Assembly (NCBI RefSeq): GCF_004015185.1
Contig: NZ_CP025746.1
Coordinates: 3,117,776-3,181,775 of the forward strand
DNA length: 64,000 bases
Direction: 5' to 3'
Origin: Clostridium manihotivorum
GTDB taxonomy: Bacteria > Bacillota > Clostridia > Clostridiales > Clostridiaceae
Below are positions 1 through 8,585 of this stretch, piece after piece (the first letter of the stretch is position 1; every line of letters starts with the position of its first letter). The position numbers were made by a program, and so were the translations under genes. The notes under the pieces were generated by a model, which was not told the origin of the DNA, made no database searches, and saw only the letters and a list, made by a program, of their open reading frames with translations.

Positions 1-54
1 GTTTGTTTTGTGCTGACCGGCATTGTGTTATCTACACAAGATACCGCTGATTAA
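1..54 (+). CDS. Possible 3' end of a truncated gene (DUF5049-like tail?)
   Basis: Frame 1 is open from the window edge to a TAA at 52-54 and ends in a segment containing FVLTG. The DUF5049 protein at 2591-2779 ends with a similar segment, FILTG, and both share the DNA string CTGACCGG. This could be the tail of a second DUF5049-like gene, but 17 residues are too few to be sure. Confidence 0.25.
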   Translation, partial: VCFVLTGIVLSTQDTAD

Positions 55-92
55 TAGAACAGTATTTTATACAGAAAGACGCTCTAAATGAC

Positions 93-123
93 TTGATATT
101 AACAGCTTTTAGAGTGATATATG
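93..123 (+). promoter_or_regulatory. Phage promoter-like element, copy 1
   Basis: TTGATA at 93-98, an 18-base spacer containing CTTTTAGAG, then ATATAT at 117-122. Near-identical arrangements occur at 1128-1160 and 21760-21790, each upstream of an accessory or recombinase gene. The spacing resembles a -35/-10 pair, but the conserved TTTAGAG inside the spacer suggests an activator site or a dedicated promoter class. It lies just before the start chosen for the next gene. Confidence 0.55.
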
Positions 124-155
124 TATGTACCGAAAATAGAAAGGCGGTATGGAAA

Positions 156-839
156 ATGCAGATTAACTATAATGTTACTGGTTCAAAAAGAAAAGAACTG
201 GTCAGTGCAATAAGCCAGGCACTGAATGCTTCGGCAAAGTACCTCGGAGCCCCTACATTCGCATATGAGGTGGCAGACTACTGTATTGATAAAAATGGGG
301 TGCTCAATGGACCAGATAATTATGAACTGGTTGAGGACCTATTGGGGTTGCACGACTTAAAGGCAATTGAGGAAGAATACGATACACCACTTCCCCAAGC
401 AGAATTAGAGGATACTATCGGACTGATTATTCAAATGCCAAGGACAGATTTTACCGATACGGCACTTGAGAACTTAAAAGGATTGGTAGAAAGTAAAGCA
501 GTCCTTATAAAGAAGGCGCTAGGGGCGGATTCCATTCCAATCAATGTAAGCGACGAATTAATTACCTTCCCTTGGTTTCAAGGTGAATGCTCTGCAGAAG
601 AAGTTAAGACTTACACCCATTTCGTCACGGCACTTTGCGAAATGGCAAAAAAACAGACCCGCGTCAACTCCACCGAAAAACCTGTGGAGAATGAAAAGTA
701 CGCTTTCCGTTGTTTCCTTCTAAGGCTTGGATTTATTGGCTCGGAATATAAGATGGAGCGAAAGATTCTCCTCTCAAAACTGTCGGGCAGTTCTGCTTTC
801 AAAAGTGGAACAGCCAAGCATGAGGAGGTGAGTGAATAA
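156..839 (+). CDS. Virulence-related protein family (phage accessory protein)
   Basis: This 227-residue protein matches a family common in Clostridiales prophages and plasmids that is annotated only as virulence protein; its biochemical role is unknown. The N-terminus (NYNVTGSKRKELV, then AKYLGAPTFAYEV) is the family signature. I start it at 156 because AAAGGCGG lies just upstream; a longer frame from 93 would run through the promoter element. The last ~45 residues (ENEKYAFRCFLLRLGFIG...LSGSSAF) closely match the end of the amidoligase at 1202-2101, so the two share a C-terminal module. Its stop overlaps the next start by one base. Confidence 0.75.
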   Translation: MQINYNVTGSKRKELVSAISQALNASAKYLGAPTFAYEVADYCIDKNGVLNGPDNYELVEDLLGLHDLKAIEEEYDTPLPQAELEDTIGLIIQMPRTDFTDTALENLKGLVESKAVLIKKALGADSIPINVSDELITFPWFQGECSAEEVKTYTHFVTALCEMAKKQTRVNSTEKPVENEKYAFRCFLLRLGFIGSEYKMERKILLSKLSGSSAFKSGTAKHEEVSE

Positions 840-1066
840 TGAATATAATTCACCCAGAAATGCTAAAGCAGCTAAAAAGCTATTATACTCCAGGAACAAG
901 GGTTATGCTCTTGAAGATGAATGACCCTTATACCAAGCTTCAGCCTGGAGCTAAAGGTACGGTTACTGGTGTTGATGACATGGGAACCATCCACGTAAGT
1001 TGGGATTCCGGTAGTTCTCTTGGAGTGGCTTTTGGCGAAGATTTATGTAAGAAAATCGATGAATAA
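839..1066 (+). CDS. DUF4314 domain protein
   Basis: This 75-residue protein is recognisable as DUF4314, a small beta-rich domain of unknown function. Characteristic stretches are PGTRVMLLKMNDPY, PGAKGTVTGVDD and IHVSWDSGSSLGV, which suggest an SH3- or KOW-like barrel. A strong GAGGAGGTGA precedes the ATG, and the ATG overlaps the preceding stop (TAATG), so the two genes are translationally coupled. In Clostridial phages this family often travels with the virulence-related and amidoligase genes, as here. Confidence 0.8.
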   Translation: MNIIHPEMLKQLKSYYTPGTRVMLLKMNDPYTKLQPGAKGTVTGVDDMGTIHVSWDSGSSLGVAFGEDLCKKIDE

Positions 1067-1067
1067 A

Positions 1068-1111
1068 TCACACACATTCTAAGCCAAAGATGGCAATAGA
1101 ATTGTGTGTTT
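1068..1111 (+). terminator. Hairpin after DUF4314 gene
   Basis: CACACATTCTA and TAGAATTGTGTG pair around a loop of about 15 bases, with one bulge, followed by a weak T-rich stretch. It separates the first two-gene unit from the second promoter-like element, so a terminator is the simplest reading. Confidence 0.45.
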
Positions 1112-1127
1112 ATATCGGATAATTCAC

Positions 1128-1160
1128 TTGCTATATAAGCCTTTTAGAGTGATATATGTA
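1128..1160 (+). promoter_or_regulatory. Phage promoter-like element, copy 2
   Basis: TTGCTA at 1128-1133, then TATAAG and CTTTTAGAGTG, then ATATAT at 1152-1157. It matches copy 1 over CTTTTAGAGTGATATATGT without mismatch and has the same 18-base spacing. It lies about 45 bases before the amidoligase start, in the right place to drive the amidoligase-cyclotransferase unit. Confidence 0.55.
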
Positions 1161-1201
1161 CATGTCGTAAGGACAAATACACTTTAGAAGGAGCAAGAAA
1201 T

Positions 1202-2101
1202 ATGCTAAGCACAAAATTTGGGATTGAAATTGAGTTCACAGGGATCACAAGAGAAAAAGCAGCAAAGGTTGCAACAGAATTTTTGCAAGGCACTTATGCT
1301 GAAGGTGGAACCTACTACGATACTAAAAAGGTAACAGCACCAGATGGGAGGGTTTGGAAGTTTATGAGTGACGGGAGTATCAACTGCCAAAGAAAAGAAG
1401 GCGGAAGAAAAGTAGCCGCAGGCAGAGAGTACAGCGTCGAGCTTGTCAGTCCCATCCTTACCTACCGAGAGGACATTGAAACATTACAGGAGCTAGTGAG
1501 AAAGCTTCGCAAGGCCGGTGCCTTTGCAAATACATCTTGCGGCATTCACATTCACCTAGACGGTGCGGATCATACACCGAGAAGTATTCGAAACTTCGTA
1601 AATATCATCGCAAGCAAGAATGACCTTTTTTATAAAGCACTTCAGATTGCACCAGAGCGAATGCGGTATTGTAAGAATATGGACAGCATTTTAGTTGAGA
1701 AGATGAACCGCAAAAAGCCTAAGACAATGAGACAAATCGAGGACATTTGGTACGAGGGTTACAGCGAGAGCAGAGGTACTCATTATCACAACAGCCGCTA
1801 CCATTTCCTCAATCTTCACAGCTTTTTTACTGGAAACCATACAGTTGAGCTTAGAGGATTTAACAGCGAGCTTCATGCTGGAAAAATAAGAAGTTATATT
1901 GTTCTAGCACTCGCCATCAACCACCAAGCCTTAACACAAAAGTGTGCATCGGCAAAGAAACCACAGGTGGAGAACGAGAAATTTGCCATGAGAACTTATT
2001 TAAACCGGATTGGTTTCATAGGTGATGAGTTTACAAACTGCAGAGAACATTTGACCGCAGCACTTTCGGGTTCAGCTGCATGGCGGTTTCGGGCGGCCTG
2101 A
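1202..2101 (+). CDS. Putative amidoligase enzyme
   Basis: This 299-residue protein is a putative amidoligase (COOH-NH2 ligase) of the family described in phages and bacteria and related to the glutamine synthetase fold. The N-terminal FGIEIEF is the metal-binding start of the fold; YSVELVSPIL, SCGIHIHLDGA and HTVELRGFNSE supply further acidic and histidine residues of the active site. The family is proposed to form amide bonds, often gamma-glutamyl linkages, on small molecules or proteins. The C-terminal ~45 residues repeat the module of the protein at 156-839. A gamma-glutamyl cyclotransferase-like gene follows, a known pairing. GAAGGAGC gives the ribosome site. Confidence 0.8.
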   Translation: MLSTKFGIEIEFTGITREKAAKVATEFLQGTYAEGGTYYDTKKVTAPDGRVWKFMSDGSINCQRKEGGRKVAAGREYSVELVSPILTYREDIETLQELVRKLRKAGAFANTSCGIHIHLDGADHTPRSIRNFVNIIASKNDLFYKALQIAPERMRYCKNMDSILVEKMNRKKPKTMRQIEDIWYEGYSESRGTHYHNSRYHFLNLHSFFTGNHTVELRGFNSELHAGKIRSYIVLALAINHQALTQKCASAKKPQVENEKFAMRTYLNRIGFIGDEFTNCREHLTAALSGSAAWRFRAA

Positions 2102-2139
2102 GCTGCCCCTAACCCCTAAAGCTTAGAAGGAGGATTATA

Positions 2140-2598
2140 ATGAATAGTAAATTATATCTTGCCTATGGCTCCAATCTTAATCTGGAGCAAATGGCCAACA
2201 GGTGCCCCACAGCCAAGGTGGTAGGCACAAGTAAAATAAATGATTATCGCTTGTTATTTAGAGGGGCACACGCGGGCGCTGTTGCGACCATTGAGCCATT
2301 AAAGGGTCAAAGTGTACCAGTATTGGTGTGGGAAATCACACCGGCTGATGAGGCGGCTCTTGACCGCTACGAAGGATGGCCGTTCCTTTATCGCAAGGAA
2401 ACTGTAAAAGTGAAATTAAGCGGCAAAACCGTAAAGGCGATGGTCTACATTATGAACGATGGGAGACCTATTGGTCAGCCAAGCTGTTATTATTACAGTA
2501 CAATTTTAGAAGGCTATAAAAGTGCGGGCTTCGATGTGGATATCCTGCGCAAAGCTACAACTGATTCCACCGAATCGGAGGAGGTAGCCTATGAATGA
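2140..2598 (+). CDS. AIG2-like gamma-glutamylcyclotransferase family protein
   Basis: This 152-residue protein has the family's N-terminal YGSNL motif (residues 9-13) and the catalytic glutamate in RYEGWP (Glu78). The fold cleaves or rearranges gamma-glutamyl amines to 5-oxoproline; the substrate here is not known. Its position directly after an amidoligase suggests it trims or reverses a gamma-glutamyl-type product. AGAAGGAGG lies just before the ATG. It overlaps the next gene by 8 bases, so the two are co-translated. Confidence 0.8.
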   Translation: MNSKLYLAYGSNLNLEQMANRCPTAKVVGTSKINDYRLLFRGAHAGAVATIEPLKGQSVPVLVWEITPADEAALDRYEGWPFLYRKETVKVKLSGKTVKAMVYIMNDGRPIGQPSCYYYSTILEGYKSAGFDVDILRKATTDSTESEEVAYE

Positions 2599-2779
2599 AG
2601 TAATTAAGGAACAAATCCTATCCATTCGAGAAAGCGGAGTCACAAACATGTTTGATGTGAACAGAGTACAGTATGAAGCAAATGAACGAGGGTTCTATGA
2701 ATTGGTAGTCTATTTAATTGACCATAAAGCAAAACACACTCACTTCATACTGACCGGAGAAGTAGATGAAACGAAATAA
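2591..2779 (+). CDS. DUF5049 domain protein
   Basis: This 62-residue protein is recognised as DUF5049 from MFDVNRVQYEANERGFYELV and the C-terminal FILTG. Function unknown. It starts inside the end of the cyclotransferase gene with GGAGGTAGCC upstream. It is the last gene before a hairpin and the packaging genes, closing the accessory block. Confidence 0.75.
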   Translation: MNEVIKEQILSIRESGVTNMFDVNRVQYEANERGFYELVVYLIDHKAKHTHFILTGEVDETK

Positions 2780-2793
2780 TTAAATATAAGCAG

Positions 2794-2840
2794 GATAAAG
2801 GAAAAGAGTCTCTTCAAATGTTTAGGCTCTTTTCCTTATC
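2794..2840 (+). terminator. Hairpin before terminase
   Basis: GATAAaGGAAAAGAG (from 2794) pairs with GCTCTTTTCCTTATC (to 2840) around a loop of about 14 bases. It sits between the accessory block and the morphogenesis operon. The open frame could in theory be read through it from an ATG at 2818, but that would put a start codon in the loop with no ribosome site. Confidence 0.55.
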
Positions 2841-2865
2841 TATTTTCATAAAAGGGGCGGTGTTT

Positions 2866-4470
2866 ATGCGAAAACTGAAGAAATATAAGCCGACCGCCTT
2901 TATAGCTGATGGATCATATTACGATAAGGATGCTGCTGATTATGCCGTGTCTTTTATTGAAGCACTCTCCCATACGAAAGGTTCATGGGCAGGAAAGCCT
3001 TTTGAACTCATCGACTGGCAGGAGCAAATAGTCCGTGACTTGTTTGGTACTTTAAAACCTAATGGATACCGACAGTTCAACACGGCATACGTAGAAATAC
3101 CTAAAAAGATGGGAAAAAGTGAGCTTGCGGCGGCTATCGCACTTCTCCTCACTTGCGGTGATGGTGAAGAGCGAGCAGAGGTATATGGTTGTGCTGCCGA
3201 TCGTCAGCAGGCATCCATTGTATTTGAAGTAGCAGCCGATATGGTGCGAATGTGCCCGGCGCTCAATAAACGTGTCAAGCTACTGGCGTCAACTAAGCGA
3301 CTAGTGTACCTACCAACCAACAGCTTCTATCAGGTATTGTCGGCGGAAGCCTACTCTAAGCACGGCTTCAACATACATGGTGTTGTTTTCGACGAACTCC
3401 ATACTCAGCCAAACCGGAAACTATTTGATGTCATGACGAAGGGATCTGGTGACGCGAGGATGCAGCCATTATATTTTCTTATCACCACGGCAGGGACAGA
3501 TACCCAGAGCATCTGCTACGAAACACACCAAAAAGCGCTTGATATCATTGAGGGTAGAAAGTATGATCCTACCTTTTATCCTGTAATCTACGGTGCAAAG
3601 GAAGAGGATGACTGGACAGACCCGAAGGTGTGGAAGAAGGCAAATCCAAGCTTGGGAATCACAGTGGGCATCGACAAGGTAAAAGCCGCTTGCGAAAGTG
3701 CAAAACAGAACCCAGCTGAAGAGAACAGCTTTCGTCAATTGCGTCTGAATCAGTGGGTAAAGCAGTCTGTCCGTTGGATGCCGATGGCAAGGTGGGATGC
3801 CTGCGCATTTCCTGTTATACCAGAAAGTCTTGAAGGTCGTGTATGTTACGGTGGACTTGATTTATCCTCCACTACAGACATTACGGCCTTTGTGTTGGTG
3901 TTCCCACCAGAGGATGAAACGGATAAATACATCGTCCTCCCATATTTTTGGATGCCGGAGGACAACATCGACCTGCGAGTCAGACGAGACCATGTACAAT
4001 ATGATCTTTGGGAGAAGCAAGGGCATCTTCTAACCACAGAAGGAAACGTAGTACATTACGGCTATATTGAGCGGTTTATTGAAGAACTGGGAGAAAAGTA
4101 TAACATTCGAGAGATCGCTTTTGACCGCTGGGGTGCTGTTCAAATGGTGCAGAACCTTGAAGGATTAGGCTTTACTGTAGTTCCCTTCGGTCAAGGCTTT
4201 AAAGATATGTCACCACCTACCAAGGAACTGATGAAACTGACGTTAGAAGAGAGAATTGCGCATGGGGGTCATCCAGTGCTTCGGTGGATGATGGATAACA
4301 TTTATATAAAAACTGACCCGGCGGGCAACGTGAAGCCGGATAAGGAAAAAAGTACAGAAAAAATAGATGGTGCGGTGGCAACTATTATGGCACTTGATCG
4401 TGCAATCCGGTGTGGCTCTGGTAATGGCGGAGATTCGGTGTATGACGAGAGAGGTTTGCTTATCCTTTAA
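2866..4470 (+). CDS. terL: Phage terminase large subunit
   Basis: This 534-residue motor-nuclease translocates phage DNA into the prohead and cuts it. The ATPase half shows Walker A at about residues 77-84 (PKKMGKSE) and Walker B with catalytic Glu at about 172-177 (VFDELH). The RNase H-like nuclease half begins at about residue 328 (GGLDLSSTTD) and ends near KIDGAVATIMALDRA. I start it at 2866, preceded by GGGGCGGTG, not at 2818, which falls in a hairpin. The small subunit is not adjacent, since DUF5049 and amidoligase genes occupy the usual place, so it must lie elsewhere or be diverged. Confidence 0.93.
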   Translation: MRKLKKYKPTAFIADGSYYDKDAADYAVSFIEALSHTKGSWAGKPFELIDWQEQIVRDLFGTLKPNGYRQFNTAYVEIPKKMGKSELAAAIALLLTCGDGEERAEVYGCAADRQQASIVFEVAADMVRMCPALNKRVKLLASTKRLVYLPTNSFYQVLSAEAYSKHGFNIHGVVFDELHTQPNRKLFDVMTKGSGDARMQPLYFLITTAGTDTQSICYETHQKALDIIEGRKYDPTFYPVIYGAKEEDDWTDPKVWKKANPSLGITVGIDKVKAACESAKQNPAEENSFRQLRLNQWVKQSVRWMPMARWDACAFPVIPESLEGRVCYGGLDLSSTTDITAFVLVFPPEDETDKYIVLPYFWMPEDNIDLRVRRDHVQYDLWEKQGHLLTTEGNVVHYGYIERFIEELGEKYNIREIAFDRWGAVQMVQNLEGLGFTVVPFGQGFKDMSPPTKELMKLTLEERIAHGGHPVLRWMMDNIYIKTDPAGNVKPDKEKSTEKIDGAVATIMALDRAIRCGSGNGGDSVYDERGLLIL

Positions 4471-4524
4471 CCTCAATGATTGTAATAAAAATGTTGTTAT
4501 TTTTTATGTTCGGAGGTGACGCCT

Positions 4525-5769
4525 ATGAATTTATTAAAAGGAATGTTTCGCTCAAGAGACAAACCGCAAAACCGTGTGGGTAGTGCATTTTCATTCTTAT
4601 TTGGCGGAACGTCATCAGGTAAAGCGGTAAATGAGCGTACTGCCATGCAGGCAACGGCAGTGTATGCCTGTGTAAGGATACTGGCTGAAGCAATAGCAGG
4701 GCTGCCACTTCATGTATATAGATATCGTTCTGATGGAGGAAAAGAAAGGGTACCTTTCCACCCGTTGTATTACCTTCTTCATGATGAACCAAATCCAGAG
4801 ATGACTTCATTCGTGTTCAGAGAAACACTGATGAGTCATCTTTTGCTTTGGGGTAATGCCTATGCACAAGTGGTTCGAAACGGACGAGGGCAGGCAGTTG
4901 CCCTTTATCCTCTGCTCCCCAACAAGATGGAAGTTAGTCGAGCATCAAATGGCGAGCTGGTTTATACCTACTATCGTGATACTGATGAAAGTGGTCTAAA
5001 CCCCAAAGGTGGCTATGTCACACTCCGTAAGGATGAAGTTCTGCACATACCTGGATTAGGTTTTGATGGACTCATCGGCTATAGTCCTATCGCTATGGCA
5101 AAAAACGCTATCGGTATGTCGCTTGCTACTGAGGAATATGGAGCGGCATTCTTTGCCAATGGTGCTAATCCCGGAGGAGTGCTAGAACACCCGGGAGTAA
5201 TCAAAGATATTCAGAGGGTGAAGGATAGTTGGAATAGTGCTTACCAAGGTACTGGCAATGCTCACAAAATTGCCGTGCTAGAAGAGGGCATGAAGTTTCA
5301 AGCCATCGGTATCCCGCCGGAACAGGCGCAGTTTCTGGAAACACGGAAGTTTCAAATCAATGAGATTGCAAGGATTTTCCGAGTGCCGCCACATATGGTG
5401 GGTGATCTTGAGAAATCCAGTTTCTCAAATATTGAGCAGCAGTCTTTGGAGTTTGTAAAATACACCCTCGACCCTTGGGTGGTGCGCTGGGAACAAAGTC
5501 TTCAGCAATCACTTATTTTACCTTCCGAGAAAACAGCACTGTTTATCAAGTTCAATTTAGACGGTCTGCTACGTGGCGATTACCAAAGCCGTATGAATGG
5601 CTACGCTACAGGTCGGCAGAATGGCTGGATGTCAGCCAACGATATCCGTGAACTGGAGGACATGAACCGTATTCCAGCTGAGGATGGCGGTGATTTATAT
5701 TTGGTTAACGGAAATATGACAAAACTGGCTGACGCAGGTGCGTTTGCCAAAACCGAAGGAGGTCAGTAA
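4525..5769 (+). CDS. Phage portal protein (HK97 family)
   Basis: A 414-residue HK97-type portal, the dodecameric ring through which DNA enters and leaves the head. Typical segments are RTAMQATAVYACVRILAE, LLWGNAYAQV, HIPGLGFDGLIGYSPI and FRVPPHMVGDLEKSSFSNIEQQ. Length is normal for the family. The start at 4525 follows CGGAGGTGACGCCT; an upstream in-frame GTG at 4516 overlaps this ribosome site and is unlikely. The stop abuts the protease start at 5770. Confidence 0.93.
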   Translation: MNLLKGMFRSRDKPQNRVGSAFSFLFGGTSSGKAVNERTAMQATAVYACVRILAEAIAGLPLHVYRYRSDGGKERVPFHPLYYLLHDEPNPEMTSFVFRETLMSHLLLWGNAYAQVVRNGRGQAVALYPLLPNKMEVSRASNGELVYTYYRDTDESGLNPKGGYVTLRKDEVLHIPGLGFDGLIGYSPIAMAKNAIGMSLATEEYGAAFFANGANPGGVLEHPGVIKDIQRVKDSWNSAYQGTGNAHKIAVLEEGMKFQAIGIPPEQAQFLETRKFQINEIARIFRVPPHMVGDLEKSSFSNIEQQSLEFVKYTLDPWVVRWEQSLQQSLILPSEKTALFIKFNLDGLLRGDYQSRMNGYATGRQNGWMSANDIRELEDMNRIPAEDGGDLYLVNGNMTKLADAGAFAKTEGGQ

Positions 5770-6456
5770 ATGAAGAAATTCTGGAACTGGGTGCGAGATT
5801 CTAATGAAGAGCGCACCCTTTATCTTAACGGAGTAATATCAGACGAAACATGGTGGGGAGATGAGGTTACACCTAAGATGTTCAAAGATGAACTGGTGGC
5901 AGGCACCGGCAATATCACAGTGTGGATTAATTCTCCTGGTGGTGATGTGTTTGCAGCAGCTCAGATTTACAACATGCTAATGGAGTATACCGGAAAAGTC
6001 ACTGTAAAAATCGATGGACTTGCGGCAAGTGCAGCATCCGTTATTGCAATGGCAGGTGGAGATGTATATATGTCCCCGGTTTCCATGCTGATGATTCATA
6101 ACCCGTCAACGATTGCTATAGGCGACAGTGAGGAAATGCTGCGAGCAAAGGCTCTGCTAGATGAGGTCAAGGAAAGTATCATTAATGCCTATGAGTTGAA
6201 GTCGGGTCTTTCTCGAACTAAGCTCTCACATCTGATGGATGCAGAGACATGGATGAATGCGAATAAAGCCATTGAACTTGGTTTTGCAGATAAGATCATG
6301 TTCATGGAGAGCGAGCCGCCTGATTTGTCAGATAGTCTTATTTTTAGCAGGATGGCAGTTACCAACTCACTTATAAGCAAACTGCCAAAACAACAACTGA
6401 AAACTGGTACACCAATAGAGTCGCTTGATAAGCGGCTTTCTTTAATTTCTCACTAA
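5770..6456 (+). CDS. ClpP-like phage head maturation protease
   Basis: A 228-residue ClpP-fold serine protease that trims scaffold or capsid delta domains during head maturation. The triad is visible: Ser87 in GLAASAAS, His110 in MLMIHNPS and Asp157 in LMDAETW. NSPGGDVFAA near residue 55 is the oxyanion-region motif. It lies between portal and capsid, the standard order, and starts on the base after the portal stop. Confidence 0.92.
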   Translation: MKKFWNWVRDSNEERTLYLNGVISDETWWGDEVTPKMFKDELVAGTGNITVWINSPGGDVFAAAQIYNMLMEYTGKVTVKIDGLAASAASVIAMAGGDVYMSPVSMLMIHNPSTIAIGDSEEMLRAKALLDEVKESIINAYELKSGLSRTKLSHLMDAETWMNANKAIELGFADKIMFMESEPPDLSDSLIFSRMAVTNSLISKLPKQQLKTGTPIESLDKRLSLISH

Positions 6457-6476
6457 ATTTAAAGGAGGAAATAACA

Positions 6477-7670
6477 ATGAGTAAAATTCTTGAGTTGCGC
6501 GAGAAACGCGCTAAGGCATGGGATGCGGCAAAGGCATTTCTTGATTCTAAACGTGGCGGTGATGGACTGTTATCCGCTGAGGACACTACAACCTATGAAA
6601 AGATGGAAGCCGATGTTGTGGCTCTTGGTAAGGAAATTGAGCGTCTGGAACGTCAAGCATCTATTGACCTGGAACTGTCGAAAGCAACCAGTAACCCAAT
6701 TACTAATGAACCTACAAGAAAGGGAGAGGAAAAGACCGGTCGTGCAAGTGCTGAATATAGAAAAGCCTTCTGGAATGCTATGCGTGACAAGGGTGGCTAT
6801 GAAGTCAGAAATGCTCTGCAAATCGGTACCGACTCTGAGGGCGGATATCTTGTACCGGATGAATTTGAGCGTACCCTGGTGGAAGCATTAGAGGAAGAGA
6901 ACATCTTTCGTAGACTTGCTAATGTTATCACAACCTCTTCCGGTGATCGTAAAATCCCCGTTGTTGCAAGCAAAGGAACTGCAAGCTGGGTAGATGAAGA
7001 AGGAGTCATTCCTGAGAGTGACGATAGCTTCGGGCAAGTATCTATTGGTGCCTATAAACTAGCAACGATGATTAAAGTCTCCGAGGAACTGCTAAACGAT
7101 TCTGTGTTTAATCTTGAAAGCTATATTACAAGGGAATTCTCACGTCGTATCGGCAACAAGGAGGAGGAAGCATTCTTTGTGGGTGATGGTACAGGTAAGC
7201 CTACAGGAATCCTAAATGCTACTGGCGGTGGTCAAGTCGGCATTACTACAGCAAGCGCCACTGCCATAACACTGGATGAGGTTTTAGATTTGTTTTACAG
7301 TCTGAAAGCACCTTATCGTAATAAGGCGGCATTTGTAATGAACGATGCCACTATTAAGGCTATCCGTAAGTTGAAAGACGGCAATGGGCAGTATCTCTGG
7401 CAGCCATCCATCCAGGCAGGCACACCTGATACTATACTCAACCGCCCGCTGTACACCTCGTCATATGTACCCACCATTGCAGCAGGGGCAAAGACCATGG
7501 TGTTCGGTGACTTTAGCTATTACTGGGTGGCTGACCGTCAGGGAAGAGTATTCAAGCGTTTAAATGAACTCTTTGCCGCTACTGGACAGGTAGGTTTCAT
7601 TGCTACCCAACGTGTGGACGGAAAGCTTATTCTGCCAGAGGCTGTTAAAGTGCTCCAGCAAAAAGCTTAA
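6477..7670 (+). CDS. Major capsid protein (HK97 fold)
   Basis: This 397-residue protein has the usual HK97 layout. Residues ~1-75 are a charged coiled-coil delta domain removed by the upstream protease. The capsid core begins around the QIGTDSEGGYLVPDEFE motif. ANVITTSSGDRKIPVV, SWVDEEGVIPESD and KVSEELLNDS are family hallmarks, and FIATQRVDGKL lies near the C-terminus. AAAGGAGG precedes the ATG. Confidence 0.95.
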   Translation: MSKILELREKRAKAWDAAKAFLDSKRGGDGLLSAEDTTTYEKMEADVVALGKEIERLERQASIDLELSKATSNPITNEPTRKGEEKTGRASAEYRKAFWNAMRDKGGYEVRNALQIGTDSEGGYLVPDEFERTLVEALEEENIFRRLANVITTSSGDRKIPVVASKGTASWVDEEGVIPESDDSFGQVSIGAYKLATMIKVSEELLNDSVFNLESYITREFSRRIGNKEEEAFFVGDGTGKPTGILNATGGGQVGITTASATAITLDEVLDLFYSLKAPYRNKAAFVMNDATIKAIRKLKDGNGQYLWQPSIQAGTPDTILNRPLYTSSYVPTIAAGAKTMVFGDFSYYWVADRQGRVFKRLNELFAATGQVGFIATQRVDGKLILPEAVKVLQQKA

Positions 7671-7682
7671 TGGAGGTGCGAT

Positions 7683-7895
7683 ATGAGTTATAACACGAAG
7701 AACTACATGGAACAGGGCGGCGAGAAGTTGGTAATAGGTGGAACGATGGAAATCTTATCGGGAGCTTCAGTAACAGGGCTCCCGGTTGCTGAAAACCAGG
7801 CGGACAGTACTGCTACAGATATCGCCGGTCTGGTCGCAGACTTTAATGCCCTGCTTTCCAAATTAAAAGCGGCGGGACTTATGGAGGCTGATTAA
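7683..7895 (+). CDS. Head fibre-type protein
   Basis: A 70-residue protein resembling the small head fibre proteins encoded after HK97 capsid genes. The N-terminal half (NYMEQGGEKLVIGGTMEI) and the helical end (LVADFNALLSKLKAAGLM) are typical. It probably decorates the capsid surface. It starts 12 bases after the capsid stop with GGAGGTG as the ribosome site, so it is co-transcribed. Confidence 0.7.
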   Translation: MSYNTKNYMEQGGEKLVIGGTMEILSGASVTGLPVAENQADSTATDIAGLVADFNALLSKLKAAGLMEAD

Positions 7896-7922
7896 GGTGG
7901 AATATAAAAGGAGGCTCACAGT

Positions 7923-8243
7923 ATGGCAGTAGCAGATAATCTCTTGCCGAAAGTCAAGGCGAACTTAATCTTAACGCATGACCAGGACGATGTTCTCCTT
8001 ATCGGATTCATCAACGCTGCAGTTTCATATGCACAGAGTTATCAGCATGTTCCTGAAGATCATTATGAAACCCATGCCATGCCTCCTACAACAGAACAAG
8101 CAGTGATCATGTTGTCGAGTCATTTCTATGAAAGTAGGGATGGCTCGACAGCAGGTTTCTTCGCTGATAGCGTACAGGCAGGTCAGCAAGTTTGGAATAC
8201 TGTGAACTTACTACTTCGTCTTGACCGAGAGTGGGGTGTTTGA
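7923..8243 (+). CDS. Head-tail connector protein (gp6-like)
   Basis: A 106-residue helical protein in the position and size of gp6-like DNA packaging/head-tail adaptors. Family-like segments are LTHDQDDVLLIGFINAAVSYAQ and QAVIMLSSHFYESRDG. These proteins form a ring below the portal after packaging. It follows the head-fibre gene and precedes the head-closure protein by a single base. Confidence 0.85.
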   Translation: MAVADNLLPKVKANLILTHDQDDVLLIGFINAAVSYAQSYQHVPEDHYETHAMPPTTEQAVIMLSSHFYESRDGSTAGFFADSVQAGQQVWNTVNLLLRLDREWGV

Positions 8244-8244
8244 T

Positions 8245-8580
8245 ATGAGCTTCGGTAAGATGAATACCTTTATTGATATCATCAGCACAATTCCAATCAA
8301 GGATGAGGAAGGTTTCGCGACAAAGGGAGATAACATACTTGCTAGTGTACGTGCCTATAAAGAAGACCGGCATGGCAGTGAGCGATGGACCAATATGGCG
8401 TCATTTTCTTCTGCATCTTCACTGTTTAGGTTTAGGAAAATCTCTGGACTTAATGTCACAACGGAAATGATCATAGTTTGCGAAGATGGCAGGTATCAGA
8501 TTTTAAGTGTAGAGGATGTAAGAGGTCGTGGAATGTATGTTGAGGTTTTAACGGAAAAGCTGGAGCCAACTGTGAGGTGA
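8245..8580 (+). CDS. Phage head closure protein
   Basis: A 111-residue protein of the head closure/head-tail joining family (SPP1 gp16-like): an all-beta stopper that seals the portal after packaging. Supporting features are the start MSFGKMNTFIDIIST, FRFRKISGLNV and the end DGRYQILSVEDVRGRGMYVEVLTE. The start at 8245 is preferred because the frame from 8221 would overlap the connector gene; GTGGGGTG precedes it. Confidence 0.83.
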   Translation: MSFGKMNTFIDIISTIPIKDEEGFATKGDNILASVRAYKEDRHGSERWTNMASFSSASSLFRFRKISGLNVTTEMIIVCEDGRYQILSVEDVRGRGMYVEVLTEKLEPTVR

Positions 8581-8585
8581 TGGAT

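Noticed and set aside
6490-6891. 133-residue frame inside the capsid gene
   Set aside because: Shifted frame within a well-recognised capsid protein, rich in Arg/Leu/Trp without any motif; unlike tnpV, it lacks family similarity.
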